A stretch of 43,789 nucleotides of DNA from Anabaena sp. 4-3 (GCF_001597745.1 NZ_LUHJ01000066.1:1-43789); one strand, 5' to 3'. Shown: positions 33,736 to 43,469, counted from the first letter of the stretch. Program-made: numbers and translations. Notes: generated from the sequence alone by a model not told the origin.

Positions 33736-34977
33736 CTATCTCAGAGAAACTTGGAAATTTTGATTAATAGTCATTTGTAAATCAGTGTCTGGATCAATGG
33801 CGATTAAGTCAACACTGTTTCTACCGAAGAATAAACCAATCAAGCCACCAATGGCAGCACCGCCTAAGACTTCTTCTGTGGCAATGGCGCGATCGCCTGT
33901 TACCGCAGATACCGCCGCCGCCGCACCAGCACCTAAAACAGTATTCTTGAGAATTGTGCCGGTGCTAGTACCCTTTTTGACGGTTTCTGTTTTGGTAATC
34001 ACTTCAGAAGCCGCGCTAATATTGTACTCTTGACCTGTGGTTAAAACCAGTTTTTCGGCAACGAATTGAGAACCACCCTGAGCAGGTTTGAGTTCACCAA
34101 CTACCTGACTACCAGCCGGAACTACTACAGTACCTTCTTGGGTAACTACATTTTGTCCGATTGTCAGTGTCAATGGTACTGTTTCATCCTTAGTTACTAG
34201 GATTTTTTCGGCTTTATCGTACTTCACAGGGATAACCGTTCCTTGAGGAATTGTCACCGCTACAGGTGTGGGAGTTGTCGGTTGAAGAGACACAATATAA
34301 GGCGAATTAATAGCTGAGGCTTGATTGTTACTAACTAATGCTTGGTAGATAAAAGCTGCAACTTGGGCGCGGGTAGCGGTGGCGGTGGGATTTAAAAACC
34401 TGACATTGGGATAGTTAACTACAATATTTTGCTCTGTGGCGGCAGCAATAGGGCTACGGGCATAGCCAGCTATGTTAAAAGCATCGTTGAAATATTGCAG
34501 AGTGTTTTCAAAGTTACCAGTGGGAGCATAATCAAGTCCGTTAGCGAGGGCAACTAAAACTTGCTGGCGGGGAATGGCTTGATTTGGCTCAAAACGGTTG
34601 CCGGGATATCCAGATAAGAACCCGATGGTATAGGCTTGCTGAATCGCGTTAGATGCCCAATAGTTGCTAGGTACGTCTACAAATCTAATGGCTTGCCGTT
34701 GTGGTGCTTTTTGGAAAGCTTTATTTACCATGGCGGCGAATTGAGCGCGAGTAACTGGCTCTTCTGGGCGGAAGCTACCGTCAGGAAAACCAGCAATCAC
34801 ACCCCTTTGTGATAATTCTCTAATAAACGGTGTCGCCCAATAGTTAGATGAAACATCAGTAAAAGTAGTTTGAGCAAAAGATGGAGCCGCTACAACAAAA
34901 GGTGCTACAGTACCTGTAGTAATACTTAAAGCCATGAGTGCAGCTGTGCCAGATTGCCAACGATTTAAATTAAACAT
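33736..34977 (-). CDS. S-layer homology (SLH) domain secreted protein
   Basis: A 413-residue protein. A signal peptide (about 1-36, ending APSFAQ) is followed by three SLH repeats, each with the FxDVxxNYWA...G-x-P/Y-x-x-x-F-x-P-x-x-x-x-R-x-x pattern; the third is degenerate. After a Thr/Pro linker, a C-terminal domain of about 170 residues starts at IPQGTVIPVKYDKAEKILV. SLH repeats bind pyruvylated cell-wall polymers, so it is likely attached to peptidoglycan. A Gly/Ala-rich hydrophobic segment (TVLGAGAAAAVSAVTG...LGGAAIGGLIGLFFG) lies near the end. The start at MFNLNRW is preferred over an ATG seven codons upstream. The neighbour at 35284 is a paralogue of the C-terminal domain. Confidence 0.9.
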   Translation of the reverse strand: MFNLNRWQSGTAALMALSITTGTVAPFVVAAPSFAQTTFTDVSSNYWATPFIRELSQRGVIAGFPDGSFRPEEPVTRAQFAAMVNKAFQKAPQRQAIRFVDVPSNYWASNAIQQAYTIGFLSGYPGNRFEPNQAIPRQQVLVALANGLDYAPTGNFENTLQYFNDAFNIAGYARSPIAAATEQNIVVNYPNVRFLNPTATATRAQVAAFIYQALVSNNQASAINSPYIVSLQPTTPTPVAVTIPQGTVIPVKYDKAEKILVTKDETVPLTLTIGQNVVTQEGTVVVPAGSQVVGELKPAQGGSQFVAEKLVLTTGQEYNISAASEVITKTETVKKGTSTGTILKNTVLGAGAAAAVSAVTGDRAIATEEVLGGAAIGGLIGLFFGRNSVDLIAIDPDTDLQMTINQNFQVSLR

Positions 34978-35283
34978 ATACTTTATTGCTCCACACATTT
35001 ATTTGTTTTATTGTTAAATCACTAGACCAAATTGTAAAATAAAAAGTTTCTTGTTCGACGCTATTTTTAGAAATTTTTTTGAGCTTGCTTGTGTAAATAA
35101 AATGAATATTAATATCATTCAAAGTTCCTAATAAGTCATAGATATTCTTACGATTAATTCCCATAAGTCTATAATATTAAAACCCCCAACTTCTTGCGGA
35201 AATCGGGGATTTATGTGTGAGCAATGCTGGATTTAGCAAAGATTAAGCGTTCAATGAATGTCACGGCTAAAATTTAGTAATGC

Positions 35284-35985
35284 TTAATAGCGAAGTAATT
35301 CTACATTCAAATTAGAACTGAGTGTTAGCCTTAAGTCCTGTTCTGGTCTAATGACGAAGACTTCAGCTTCTTTCTTCCGCAGGAGAATGCTAGTTAAAGC
35401 ACCAGCAGCCGCACCACCTAAAGGTTCTAAAATCTCAACTCGGCGATTACCTGTAATTAATGAGATTGCAGTGGCAGCACCAGCACCAATTGCGGCATCT
35501 GTTAATATTTGGCTGGAATCATTTTTGCTAATTTTCTCAATTTTAGTGACTGTCTGAGAATTAGCGTTAATTGTTTGCCGTCTGCCAGAAGCATAAACTA
35601 ATTCTCTAGCAACAAACCGCGCACCTCTGACATTATTTCTATCGTTTCTGTCTGTAGAGAAACGTCCGTCAAAATAGACTGGTTCTATTTGTCCTACGAC
35701 TTCAGTACCAGCAGGAATTAACACATTTCTATTTCTGTCAATTATATCGTTAGCAATTTCCAACGTGAGTGGTATTGTTTCTCCACGACTAACAATTACT
35801 TTGTCTTTCTCATATCTCACAGGAAAATTCACGCCCGCAGGTATGGCAATTGTTCTACTTTGTCCAATATTGTATTGAGCATGAGCAGCAGGAGCAAAGG
35901 AAATCATGGGAGTTACAACACCTGTAGTCACTGTAATCGCCATGAGTGCTAAGGCTCCAGATTTACAATAATTCTGGTAGTTCAT
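35284..35985 (-). CDS. Secreted paralogue of the SLH protein's C-terminal domain
   Basis: A 233-residue protein with a signal peptide (ending AAHAQ, about residue 37). The mature protein is collinear with the C-terminal domain of the neighbouring SLH protein: IPAGVNFPVRYEKDKVIVSRGETIPLTL, IPAGTEVVG, FVARELV, VTKIEK, then AAIGAGAATAISLITG and LGGAAAGALTS. It has no SLH repeats. It probably arose by tandem duplication followed by gain or loss of the SLH region. The Gly/Ala-rich segment could insert in or contact a membrane. Function unknown. Confidence 0.85.
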   Translation of the reverse strand: MNYQNYCKSGALALMAITVTTGVVTPMISFAPAAHAQYNIGQSRTIAIPAGVNFPVRYEKDKVIVSRGETIPLTLEIANDIIDRNRNVLIPAGTEVVGQIEPVYFDGRFSTDRNDRNNVRGARFVARELVYASGRRQTINANSQTVTKIEKISKNDSSQILTDAAIGAGAATAISLITGNRRVEILEPLGGAAAGALTSILLRKKEAEVFVIRPEQDLRLTLSSNLNVELLRY

Positions 35986-36392
35986 AAGTTCATTAATAGT
36001 GATGGGATGTTGACTGTGATATTTCTGATGACGAGGACTTACTGAGATTGTTTCTGAAAGCTTTCAAACCTGTGCTTCGGCATATTCACGAAACTAGAGA
36101 GTGGGGAGTGGGAAGAAGCAGGGTAGCGGAGGAAGGGGAGGAAGCGGAGGAAGGGGAGGAGAGAAACTAATGACTAATGACTAATGACTAATGACCAATG
36201 ACCAATGACTAATGACTAATAAATCATTTATTATCATGATTGATTAGACAATAAAAGTTCACTCATCGTAGTGTAAATTTTTGTAAAGCTGGGGACTTGA
36301 AGACTAGAAACCTGATCCACAGCTAGCTAAACTATCAAAGAGTGCATCTGTACTGCTAGTTAATTAAATGTAGATGTGGCACTATAGCCTCA
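35986..36392. repeat. Intergenic region with purine-rich and TGACTAA arrays upstream of sbcC
   Basis: No gene. GGAGGAAG/GGGGAGGA units occupy about 36104-36165 and about seven TGACTAA/TGACCAA units occupy 36166-36221. The following 170 bp is AT-rich and should contain the sbcC promoter, though I see no strong consensus. Confidence 0.75.
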
Positions 36393-39300
36393 ATGATCCC
36401 AGTACAACTTATTCTGAAAAATTTTCTTAGTTACCGTGATGCAACTTTAGATTTTCGGGGTTTGCATACGGCTTGTATTTGTGGTGCTAATGGAGCAGGT
36501 AAATCTTCACTTCTGGAAGCGATTACGTGGGCGGTTTGGGGTGAAAGCCGGGCTGCTGCTGAAGATGATGTGATTCATGCTGGTGCTAAGGAAGTGAGGG
36601 TTGATTTCACTTTTCTCAATAATCAAGAAACCTATCGTATCATCCGCAGTAGAGTTAGGGGTGAGGCTGGGATTCTAGAATTTCAAATTGAAACACCGTC
36701 TGGGTTTCGTCCTTTGAGTGGGAAAGGCATCCGGGCTACACAGGAGTTAATTCTAGAATATATTAAGCTTGATTATGATACTTTTATTAATTCTGCCTAT
36801 CTGCGTCAAGGGCGTGCAGATGAATTCATGCTCAAACGTCCGAGTGAACGTAAAGAGATTTTGGCGGAGTTACTCAAGCTGAATCAATATGATGAATTAG
36901 AGGATAGAGCTAAAGAATTATCTCGGCATTTTAAAGGTAGAGCCGAAGAACTAGAGCGTTCTTTGGAGTCGATTAAAACGCAGTTACAACAGCGTCAGAC
37001 AACGGCAGAGCAACGGGCAGAATTAGAAGCTAAAATTAATCAATTACAACAAGTACAAGCTTTTGAAAATATTCAATTACAAAGTTTGCAAGTTGTCCAA
37101 CATCAACGCAGTAATTGGGAACAACAACTACATTTTGTCAGGCAACAATATCAGAATTTAACTCAAGATGGCGATCGCCTACAACAAGAGCAAGCAGCAG
37201 TAGAAAGTCAAATGGCTCAGTTAACAGCCCTGCTGAGTCAAGAAACAGAGATTAAAAACGGTTACGCTCATTATCAAACTCTGCAAACTCAAGAAGAAGC
37301 CTACGCCCATAAATTTGCTCAACACACTCAAGCTACTACACTGCGTCAACAAAAACAGCAACAATTAACACAACAAATTCACGAATTAGAAAGACAATTA
37401 CAACAAGCCCAAGGACAATTAGCAGCTTTACAACAACAAGAGCAAGAAATCCAGCAAACTCTGTCAAAATCCGGGGAAATTGAAGCCGCATTAGCTCAAC
37501 TTGCCGCCGCCCGTCGTCATCTAACTCATTTAGATGAATTACAGATGCAAGTCGCGCCTTTATTACAGCAGCGTCAAAATTTACAAAGTCATTTAGATCG
37601 GGTTCAGGCTGGTTTGGTAGCACGGCTAGAACAGCTACACGCGACAGAAAACCAACTCAAACGCGCTTCGCAACGCCAACCCCAACTGCAACAAGCGGTG
37701 ATGGAGGTGGGAACACAGATTGAGCAAATGGAGAAAGATCGGGTTTATCTGCAACGAGTTCAGGAAAAAGGCCACGAAAGAAGGCATTTTATTGAACGTC
37801 TGCAAACGCAACATCGAGAATATGAGAGATTATTGGGAGAATTAGAGCAGAAGTTACAAATGTTGCGTCATCCCGATGCTATTTGTCCATTATGTGAACG
37901 TCCTTTAGATGAACATCATTGGAATCGGGTGGTTGATAAAACTAGAGAGGAGTACCAAGAGACGGAAGGACAATTGTGGGTGTTCCGGGAACAAATGGCG
38001 GTGTCAGATAGAGAAATTCAATTATTAAGGCAGGAATACCGGGAAATAAACCAGAAGTTGCAAGCTTATGACGCTTTACGGGAGCAAAGAGGACAATTAG
38101 CCGCTCAGTTACAATCTACCAGCGATGCAGAACAACAGTTACAGCAACTAGCGGCGGAAAAGGAACATTTAGAGCGATCGCTGCAAGTTGGTGATTATGC
38201 TTCTGTGCAACAAGCGGAGTTGCAACAATTAGACCAATATCTGCAACAACTCAATTATAATGAGCAAGACCATGCTTTGGCACGGAGCGAAGTAGAACGC
38301 TGGCGGTGGGCAGAAATTAGGCAAGGACAAATCAAAGACGCTACGAAACGTCAAGCCCAGCTAGCAGCCCGGAAACCAGAATTACAAGCCCAAATTGCCG
38401 ATTTACAAACGAGAATCGAGCAAGAGCAGATAAATTCGGATTGTGCTAAACAAATTGCTGCTTTAGAGCAGCAAATTAAAGAAATTGCCTATAGTGCCGA
38501 ACAGCACCACAACCTGCGCGCTAGTCTACGTCAAGCCCAATCTTGGCATTTATGCTATCAGCAGTTGTTAGCAGCACAACAACAATATCCCCAACTTCAG
38601 ACAAGGTTACAAGATTTAGAAGCGTCTATCACAGCTAGATTGGAGGAGAGACAGCAATTAGCTACTCAAATCACTAGCATTGAGCAGCAGTTAACCGAAT
38701 CTGCCAATCCCATGCAACAGATTCAAGCTTTAGAGCAGCAAATAACCAGCCGCAGACGGCAGCTTGATGAATGTATCACTCAGTTGGGACGTTTAGAACA
38801 GTTGGCGATGCAATTGGAAACTCTGCAAACTCAGTATGAGGAACAACAGCAACAACTGCAATCATGCAAGCAACAACAACGGGTATATCAGGAATTAACG
38901 CAAGCGTTTGGTAAAAATGGTATCCAAGCTTTGATGATTGAGAATGTGTTACCGCAGTTAGAAGCTGAGACAAATCAATTATTATCACGGTTGAGTGCCA
39001 ATCAGCTACACGTACAATTTATTACACAGAAATCTGGGCGGTCTGGTAAATCAACGCGGAAAAATGCTAAATTAATTGACACCTTAGATATTTTAATCGC
39101 CGATGCCAGAGGTACACGCGCCTATGAAACTTATTCTGGGGGAGAGGCGTTTAGAATTAACTTTGCAATTCGGTTAGCTTTGGCAAAATTATTAGCGCAA
39201 AGAGCCGGAGCAGCTTTACAATTATTGATTGTAGATGAAGGGTTTGGGACGCAGGACACGGAAGGATGCGATCGCCTGATTGCGGCGATTAATGCGATCG

Positions 39301-39419
39301 CCCATGATTTCGCTTGTATCCTGACTGTTACCCATATACCCCACCTCAAAGAAGCCTTTCAAGCGAGAATCGAGGTAAATAAAACTCAACAGGGTTCCCA
39401 AGTCATGTTATTAACTTGA
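36393..39419 (+). CDS. sbcC: Exonuclease subunit SbcC (Rad50-like SMC ATPase)
   Basis: A 1008-residue ATPase. Walker A is GANGAGKS at 31-38; a Q-loop-containing region follows. Two long coiled coils of about 300 residues flank a zinc hook with CPLC at 498-501. The ABC signature YSGGEAFRINFAIRLALA and Walker B LLIVDEGFG sit near the C-terminus. With SbcD it cleaves DNA hairpins and covalently blocked ends, relevant to a genome full of palindromes. No sbcD is adjacent. Coiled-coil Gln content is very high (CAA/CAG-rich). Confidence 0.95.
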   Translation: MIPVQLILKNFLSYRDATLDFRGLHTACICGANGAGKSSLLEAITWAVWGESRAAAEDDVIHAGAKEVRVDFTFLNNQETYRIIRSRVRGEAGILEFQIETPSGFRPLSGKGIRATQELILEYIKLDYDTFINSAYLRQGRADEFMLKRPSERKEILAELLKLNQYDELEDRAKELSRHFKGRAEELERSLESIKTQLQQRQTTAEQRAELEAKINQLQQVQAFENIQLQSLQVVQHQRSNWEQQLHFVRQQYQNLTQDGDRLQQEQAAVESQMAQLTALLSQETEIKNGYAHYQTLQTQEEAYAHKFAQHTQATTLRQQKQQQLTQQIHELERQLQQAQGQLAALQQQEQEIQQTLSKSGEIEAALAQLAAARRHLTHLDELQMQVAPLLQQRQNLQSHLDRVQAGLVARLEQLHATENQLKRASQRQPQLQQAVMEVGTQIEQMEKDRVYLQRVQEKGHERRHFIERLQTQHREYERLLGELEQKLQMLRHPDAICPLCERPLDEHHWNRVVDKTREEYQETEGQLWVFREQMAVSDREIQLLRQEYREINQKLQAYDALREQRGQLAAQLQSTSDAEQQLQQLAAEKEHLERSLQVGDYASVQQAELQQLDQYLQQLNYNEQDHALARSEVERWRWAEIRQGQIKDATKRQAQLAARKPELQAQIADLQTRIEQEQINSDCAKQIAALEQQIKEIAYSAEQHHNLRASLRQAQSWHLCYQQLLAAQQQYPQLQTRLQDLEASITARLEERQQLATQITSIEQQLTESANPMQQIQALEQQITSRRRQLDECITQLGRLEQLAMQLETLQTQYEEQQQQLQSCKQQQRVYQELTQAFGKNGIQALMIENVLPQLEAETNQLLSRLSANQLHVQFITQKSGRSGKSTRKNAKLIDTLDILIADARGTRAYETYSGGEAFRINFAIRLALAKLLAQRAGAALQLLIVDEGFGTQDTEGCDRLIAAINAIAHDFACILTVTHIPHLKEAFQARIEVNKTQQGSQVMLLT

Positions 39420-39439
39420 TAAGTGCTGAGTAGAGACAG

Positions 39440-39922
39440 TTATTCATCGCGTTTAATATTACCTACTCTGATCCAACCTTCTTGTTGGCTAGCTTCAGAG
39501 CGAATTTTTACCCAGTTTTTATCTTGGCTTTCTTCCAAAACAATAATTTTTTCGTTAAAACTGACACCGCCAACAGTTTGGGCATCTTGGTTTGCTTCAC
39601 CCCGCAATCTCACACCTTCAGCCCAAGTGACAGTTCCTCGGTAAGCTCCTGGTGGTAATTCTTCTGATGTGGGAGAGGGAGAAGGGGCAGGGGAAGCGGT
39701 GGGAGTAGGTGAAGTTGTAGGTGTAGGGGTGGGTGTATTTTTTACATCAGAGTTGGGAGAGTCTGAGTTTTTTACAGAGGGGCTATCATTGGCAAAAATC
39801 GGTCTATCAGGGGGTATAGCTGTTCTATTAATAAAATAGAGGGCGACAGCAACACCGCTACCTACTAAAACAGCGATCGCTAATAAAAATCCCAATATAA
39901 ATTTAAGTAATCCAGAAAACAT
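39440..39922 (-). CDS. Membrane-anchored SH3-domain protein
   Basis: A 160-residue protein with an N-terminal transmembrane helix (FILGFLLAIAVLVGSGVAVALYF), a Ser/Asn/Asp segment, a Thr-Pro/Ser-Pro linker (about 70-95) and a C-terminal bacterial SH3 domain (GVRLRGEANQDAQTVGGV... WVKI... EGWIRVGNI). Bacterial SH3 domains commonly bind peptidoglycan. The ATG at 39920-39922 is preferred because AAGGA lies about 8 nt upstream; an ATG eight codons earlier is formed at the edge of a heptamer array. It is convergent with sbcC. Confidence 0.85.
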   Translation of the reverse strand: MFSGLLKFILGFLLAIAVLVGSGVAVALYFINRTAIPPDRPIFANDSPSVKNSDSPNSDVKNTPTPTPTTSPTPTASPAPSPSPTSEELPPGAYRGTVTWAEGVRLRGEANQDAQTVGGVSFNEKIIVLEESQDKNWVKIRSEASQQEGWIRVGNIKRDE

Positions 39923-39940
39923 AGTTAATTCCTTGTTAAT

Positions 39941-39986
39941 AGTCATTAGTCATTAGTCATTAGTCATTAGTCATTAGTCATTAGTT
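39941..39986. repeat. AGTCATT (TGACTAA) heptamer array
   Basis: About six and a half AGTCATT units lie upstream of the minus-strand SH3-protein gene, in its 5' leader, followed by a CCTCCGCTT pyrimidine repeat to about 40015. Confidence 0.88.
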
Positions 39987-40143
39987 TAGTTTCTCTCCTC
40001 CGCTTCCTCCGCTCCCTTAATAGCCAATAGTCCATATTAATTCATGATTAACTTTGAATTATGGACTATTGACTGTTAATTCACCAACTGGCTAACGATG
40101 TTTTCGCCAGAACTTACGCAACTGGTACATTGGTAGTACATTG

Positions 40144-40208
40144 GTAGGGTGCTTCAGATGCCAAACATCAGTTTACTTGCAGAATTTATACCGGCTGACG
40201 CACCCTAC
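40144..40208. mobile_element. MITE-like 65-bp element with terminal inverted repeats
   Basis: GTAGGGTGCTTCAG (40144-40157) and CTGACGCACCCTAC (40195-40208) are inverted repeats matching at 13 of 14 positions around a 37-bp interior without coding capacity. Just left of it TACATTGGTAG is tandemly duplicated. No clear target-site duplication is seen. It lies between the ycf46 and SH3-protein genes. Confidence 0.5.
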
Positions 40209-40244
40209 AGATAGATATTTAGTGTGACACTTGCTTAAGTCTTA

Positions 40245-41756
40245 TTAGCGTAATTTACCGAAGGTGTCACTTAAAGAGCTTTGTTTAGACGCTAAACGCG
40301 CTCTCCCCGCAGCAGCCCATTCTTGCAGTTTTTGAATTTGCTCAACGGCAGTTCTGGCTAAGGGTATAATCTGACTGGCAGATTCGAGAATATCGTCAGT
40401 GGTAAAATCTCGGTTTTGACTAAATCCCAGGTGCATTGCTTCAATTAGCGTTTGCTCAATTTCGGCTCCTGAAAAATCTGGTGTTTCATAAGCTAACCGA
40501 TCAATGTCATAATTTTTCAAATTGTGGGGGCGCAGTCGGGATAAATGGACATTAAAAATTGCTTTTCTTTCTTCTTGGGTGGGTAAGCCGACGAAGAAAA
40601 TTTCATCAAACCTACCTTTGCGAAGCATTTCGGGGGGTAAGGCTTGGATATCATTAGCGGTAGCCACCACAAATACAGGTGAGGTTTTTTCGGCTAACCA
40701 GGTGATAAATGTCCCAAATACTCGGCTAGTTGTTCCTGCATCGCCTTTGCTACCAAGTCCCGAAAAGGCTTTATCGATTTCATCAATCCACAATACACAA
40801 GGGGCTAGGGCTTCTGCTACTTGAATCATTTGGCGAGTACGGGATTCTGATTCACCAACTAACCCCCCAAATAATCGTCCCACATCTAGACGCAGTAGTG
40901 GTAAATGCCAATGATGGGCGATCGCTTTGGCGGTTAATGATTTACCTGTTCCCTGAATCCCTACTAACAATAAGCCTCTGGGATGGGGTAAACCATACTG
41001 ACGCGCCCGTTCAGTAAATGAACCACCCCGGCGCAATAGCCAATCTTTGAGGTTATCTAGTCCGCCAATATCAGAAATTTGCTCAGTCGCAGGGTAAAAG
41101 TCGAGGATTTGGGTTTGGCGGATAGTTTGGCGTTTTTCTTCTAAGACTAAATCTACGTCTTCTGGTTGTAATTCGCCGTGGGTAGCGATCGCTCTCGCTA
41201 AAACTCGGCGTATCCTTTCCATTGATAGCCCTTGACAAGACCGCACCAAATCATCTAAAACTTTCCCAGACAGGGAGTTACCAGTGGCTTGCAGTAAGCG
41301 TTCTACCTCGGTTTTAATTTCATTAGCGGCGGGTAAAGGAAACTCCACAACCGTTAAGACTTCGGTTAAATCATCAGGAATCGCAATCCGTGGCGATAAC
41401 AAGACAATATTTTTCGGTTGTGACTTGAGGAGTCTGGCTAAGTTGCGGAGTTTGCGAGCGATCGCCACATCCTCTAAAAACCGATGATAATCTCGTAAAA
41501 TTAACACGGCTGGGGCTGAGGCTGGTAATTTTTCCACAAATTCCAAAGCTTGTAGAGGGTTGCGCCGCCCAAAACCCTGATCATTCGGGTTTCCCTGATA
41601 ACCATCCACAAAATCCCAAGTATATACAGGGCGATTCCCTTGATTTGCTGCTTCTTCTCGAATTGCTGCTTCTACCCGTTCCTCTTCGTATGTGGGAATA
41701 TAAATCAATGGGTAGCGAGCGCGTAGCAGTAGTTTAAACTCTTCACGAAAGTTCAT
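40245..41756 (-). CDS. ycf46: Ycf46-type AAA ATPase
   Basis: A 503-residue protein with an N-terminal degenerate P-loop-like region (about 1-190) and a C-terminal AAA domain: Walker A GIQGTGKS at 266-273, Walker B VLWIDEID at 321-328, sensor ATANDI, and arginine finger RKGRFDEIFF. It corresponds to Ycf46, encoded in red-algal plastids and in cyanobacteria. I recall the Synechocystis protein being linked to regulation of CO2 use. Length is typical. It is monocistronic, with a heptamer array upstream. Confidence 0.93.
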   Translation of the reverse strand: MNFREEFKLLLRARYPLIYIPTYEEERVEAAIREEAANQGNRPVYTWDFVDGYQGNPNDQGFGRRNPLQALEFVEKLPASAPAVLILRDYHRFLEDVAIARKLRNLARLLKSQPKNIVLLSPRIAIPDDLTEVLTVVEFPLPAANEIKTEVERLLQATGNSLSGKVLDDLVRSCQGLSMERIRRVLARAIATHGELQPEDVDLVLEEKRQTIRQTQILDFYPATEQISDIGGLDNLKDWLLRRGGSFTERARQYGLPHPRGLLLVGIQGTGKSLTAKAIAHHWHLPLLRLDVGRLFGGLVGESESRTRQMIQVAEALAPCVLWIDEIDKAFSGLGSKGDAGTTSRVFGTFITWLAEKTSPVFVVATANDIQALPPEMLRKGRFDEIFFVGLPTQEERKAIFNVHLSRLRPHNLKNYDIDRLAYETPDFSGAEIEQTLIEAMHLGFSQNRDFTTDDILESASQIIPLARTAVEQIQKLQEWAAAGRARLASKQSSLSDTFGKLR

Positions 41757-41860
41757 ATATTGCCATTAGTCATTAACTGCTCTTGATGGCAATGTACAAC
41801 AATTCTGATCTGCTTTGATTTTGAAACTTACTGGTGTAGCAGAGGAGCGAAGGAGAAAAA

Positions 41861-41933
41861 CTAATGACCAATGACTAATAACTAATAACTAATAACTAAT
41901 AACTAATGACTAATGACTAATGACTAATGACTA
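41861..41933. repeat. TGACTAA/TAACTAA heptamer array
   Basis: About ten units, with TGACCAA, TGACTAA and TAACTAA variants, lie between divergent ycf46 (minus) and the small gene at 41980 (plus). This is the longest single array of the family in the window. Confidence 0.9.
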
Positions 41934-41979
41934 CTTATGATAGAGTGCTTAAGGCTCATCCTAGCAATCTGTTGATTGT

Positions 41980-42165
41980 ATGACTAATGCACAAAATTGG
42001 TATATTGTCAAGCGCAATACCGGAAATTGTGAAATTGTCCCCAGCCAGCAAGTTGAGGACAATAGTGGAGATATTACAGAAAAGTGGGGGCCTTTTAATT
42101 CACCAGAGGAAGCGATCGCTCGCCGTGTGGGATTAATTCGGGCTGGCAAGTGCCAACCACAATAA
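41980..42165 (+). CDS. Small conserved cyanobacterial protein (61 residues)
   Basis: A compact protein, MTNAQNWYIVKRNTGNCEIV, then WGPFNSPEEAIARRVGLIRAGKCQPQ. The WYIVK start, a WGPF turn, the SPEEAIARR helix and a GKC end look like a small beta-beta-alpha domain. Conserved cysteines (18 and 58) flank it. I believe close relatives occur across cyanobacteria, without known function. A HIP1 site is in frame. The antisense open frame over the same bases has no such composition and is rejected. It ends 2 nt from the convergent protease gene. Confidence 0.75.
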   Translation: MTNAQNWYIVKRNTGNCEIVPSQQVEDNSGDITEKWGPFNSPEEAIARRVGLIRAGKCQPQ

Positions 42166-42167
42166 AT

Positions 42168-43469
42168 TTACAATTGATTGGTTTGGCTTCTTTCTGCCGT
42201 TGGTGTTCTCTTGGCAGCGATTTCTTTACCCAAGATTTCCAAGGCTTTTGCATATTGCAAGTCTGCTAATGTGCCGATTTTGTCGCGTTCACGTAGCCAC
42301 AATTCTTGACGCTGGGCATCAGTCAACTCTACCTTGATATCTGGGTCAATGCCATGCTTATTAATATCTTTACCACTGGGGGTATGATACTTAGCAATTG
42401 TCACAGCCAAACCTGAACCATCTTCTAGTGGGCGTACAGACTGCACCAAGCCCTTACCAAAGGTTTGAGTCCCGACTAAAACAGCCCGCTTATTATCTTG
42501 CAATGCCCCAGAGAGAATTTCACTAGCACTAGCTGAACCTTTATCTACCAAGACAACTAATGGTTTATTCGTCAAAGCCCGCCCTCTAGCTACTTCTCGC
42601 TCTTGTTCGCCTTGACGGTCAATAGTAGAAACAATTGTACCTTTATCTAGCCACATTCGCGCAATTTCCACACTAGCGTATAACAAACCGCCAGGATTAC
42701 CGCGCAAATCCATCACATAGCCATCTACCTGTTGTTTTTCTAAATTTCTAATAGCTTGCTGCATTTCTTTAGCAGCATTGGCACTAAATTGATTTAAACG
42801 GATGTAGCCAACCTTGCCTACAGGAGTTTGCTGTTGAGAGAAACGCACCGGATGGATTTCAATCCGCGCCCGTTTGATGTTAAATACTTTTTGTTGACCG
42901 TTACGCTGAATAGTCAACACTACTTGAGAACCAGGTTCACCTCGGATTAAAGATACCGCTTCATTAGTATCCATGCCCTTGGTACTTTTGCCATCTATCT
43001 TGACGATGACATCTTTAGAAAGAATTCCCGCCTTAAAAGCTGGCGTATCTTCAATAGGCGCAATAACTACCAGTTGCTTAGTTTTTTCATCCTGGCTGAT
43101 AGTGATACCAATACCCGTCAGTTCCCCAGAAGTATCCACCTGCATATTTTTGAATTCTTCAGGGTTCATAAACCGGGTATAAGGATCATCTAGCCTTTTG
43201 AGCATTTCCCGGATTGCCTTGTAAGCATCTTCCTGACTACTGTAAGACTTGTTGAGGTACTCCTTACGCACAGCTACCCAGTCAACCTGATTAAAAGTCC
43301 CGTCAACATATTGACGCTGCACGATTTGCCAAACTTCATCTACTAATTCCTTGGGACTAGCTTTAAACAAAGCCTGACCGCGCGAGTGAATGCCAAGGCT
43401 AGTAACTGCGATCGTGGAGAGTGTCACTGCCGTAGCACCCAAAACAAGCCTACTTTTTGTAATCACCAT
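42168..43469 (-). CDS. ctpB: Carboxyl-terminal processing protease (S41A)
   Basis: A 433-residue exported serine protease. A signal or anchor helix spans about 7-27. A PDZ domain spans about 112-200 (GIGITISQDEKTKQL... AGILSKDVIVKIDG). The catalytic Ser is in GSASASE (311-317) and Lys339 in TQTFGKG forms the dyad. In cyanobacteria CtpA matures the photosystem II D1 precursor; this sequence looks more like the CtpB paralogue, but I cannot separate CtpA, CtpB and CtpC with certainty by eye. Confidence 0.9.
   Translation of the reverse strand: MVITKSRLVLGATAVTLSTIAVTSLGIHSRGQALFKASPKELVDEVWQIVQRQYVDGTFNQVDWVAVRKEYLNKSYSSQEDAYKAIREMLKRLDDPYTRFMNPEEFKNMQVDTSGELTGIGITISQDEKTKQLVVIAPIEDTPAFKAGILSKDVIVKIDGKSTKGMDTNEAVSLIRGEPGSQVVLTIQRNGQQKVFNIKRARIEIHPVRFSQQQTPVGKVGYIRLNQFSANAAKEMQQAIRNLEKQQVDGYVMDLRGNPGGLLYASVEIARMWLDKGTIVSTIDRQGEQEREVARGRALTNKPLVVLVDKGSASASEILSGALQDNKRAVLVGTQTFGKGLVQSVRPLEDGSGLAVTIAKYHTPSGKDINKHGIDPDIKVELTDAQRQELWLRERDKIGTLADLQYAKALEILGKEIAAKRTPTAERSQTNQL

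Noticed and set aside
37336-37623. 95-codon antisense frame inside sbcC
   Set aside because: Mirror of the Gln-rich coiled-coil (CAA/CAG read as TTG/CTG gives a false hydrophobic protein).
41961-42149. Antisense frame over the 41980-42165 gene
   Set aside because: The plus-strand product has a protein-like, conserved-looking composition and an in-frame HIP1 site; the antisense product is a shadow.
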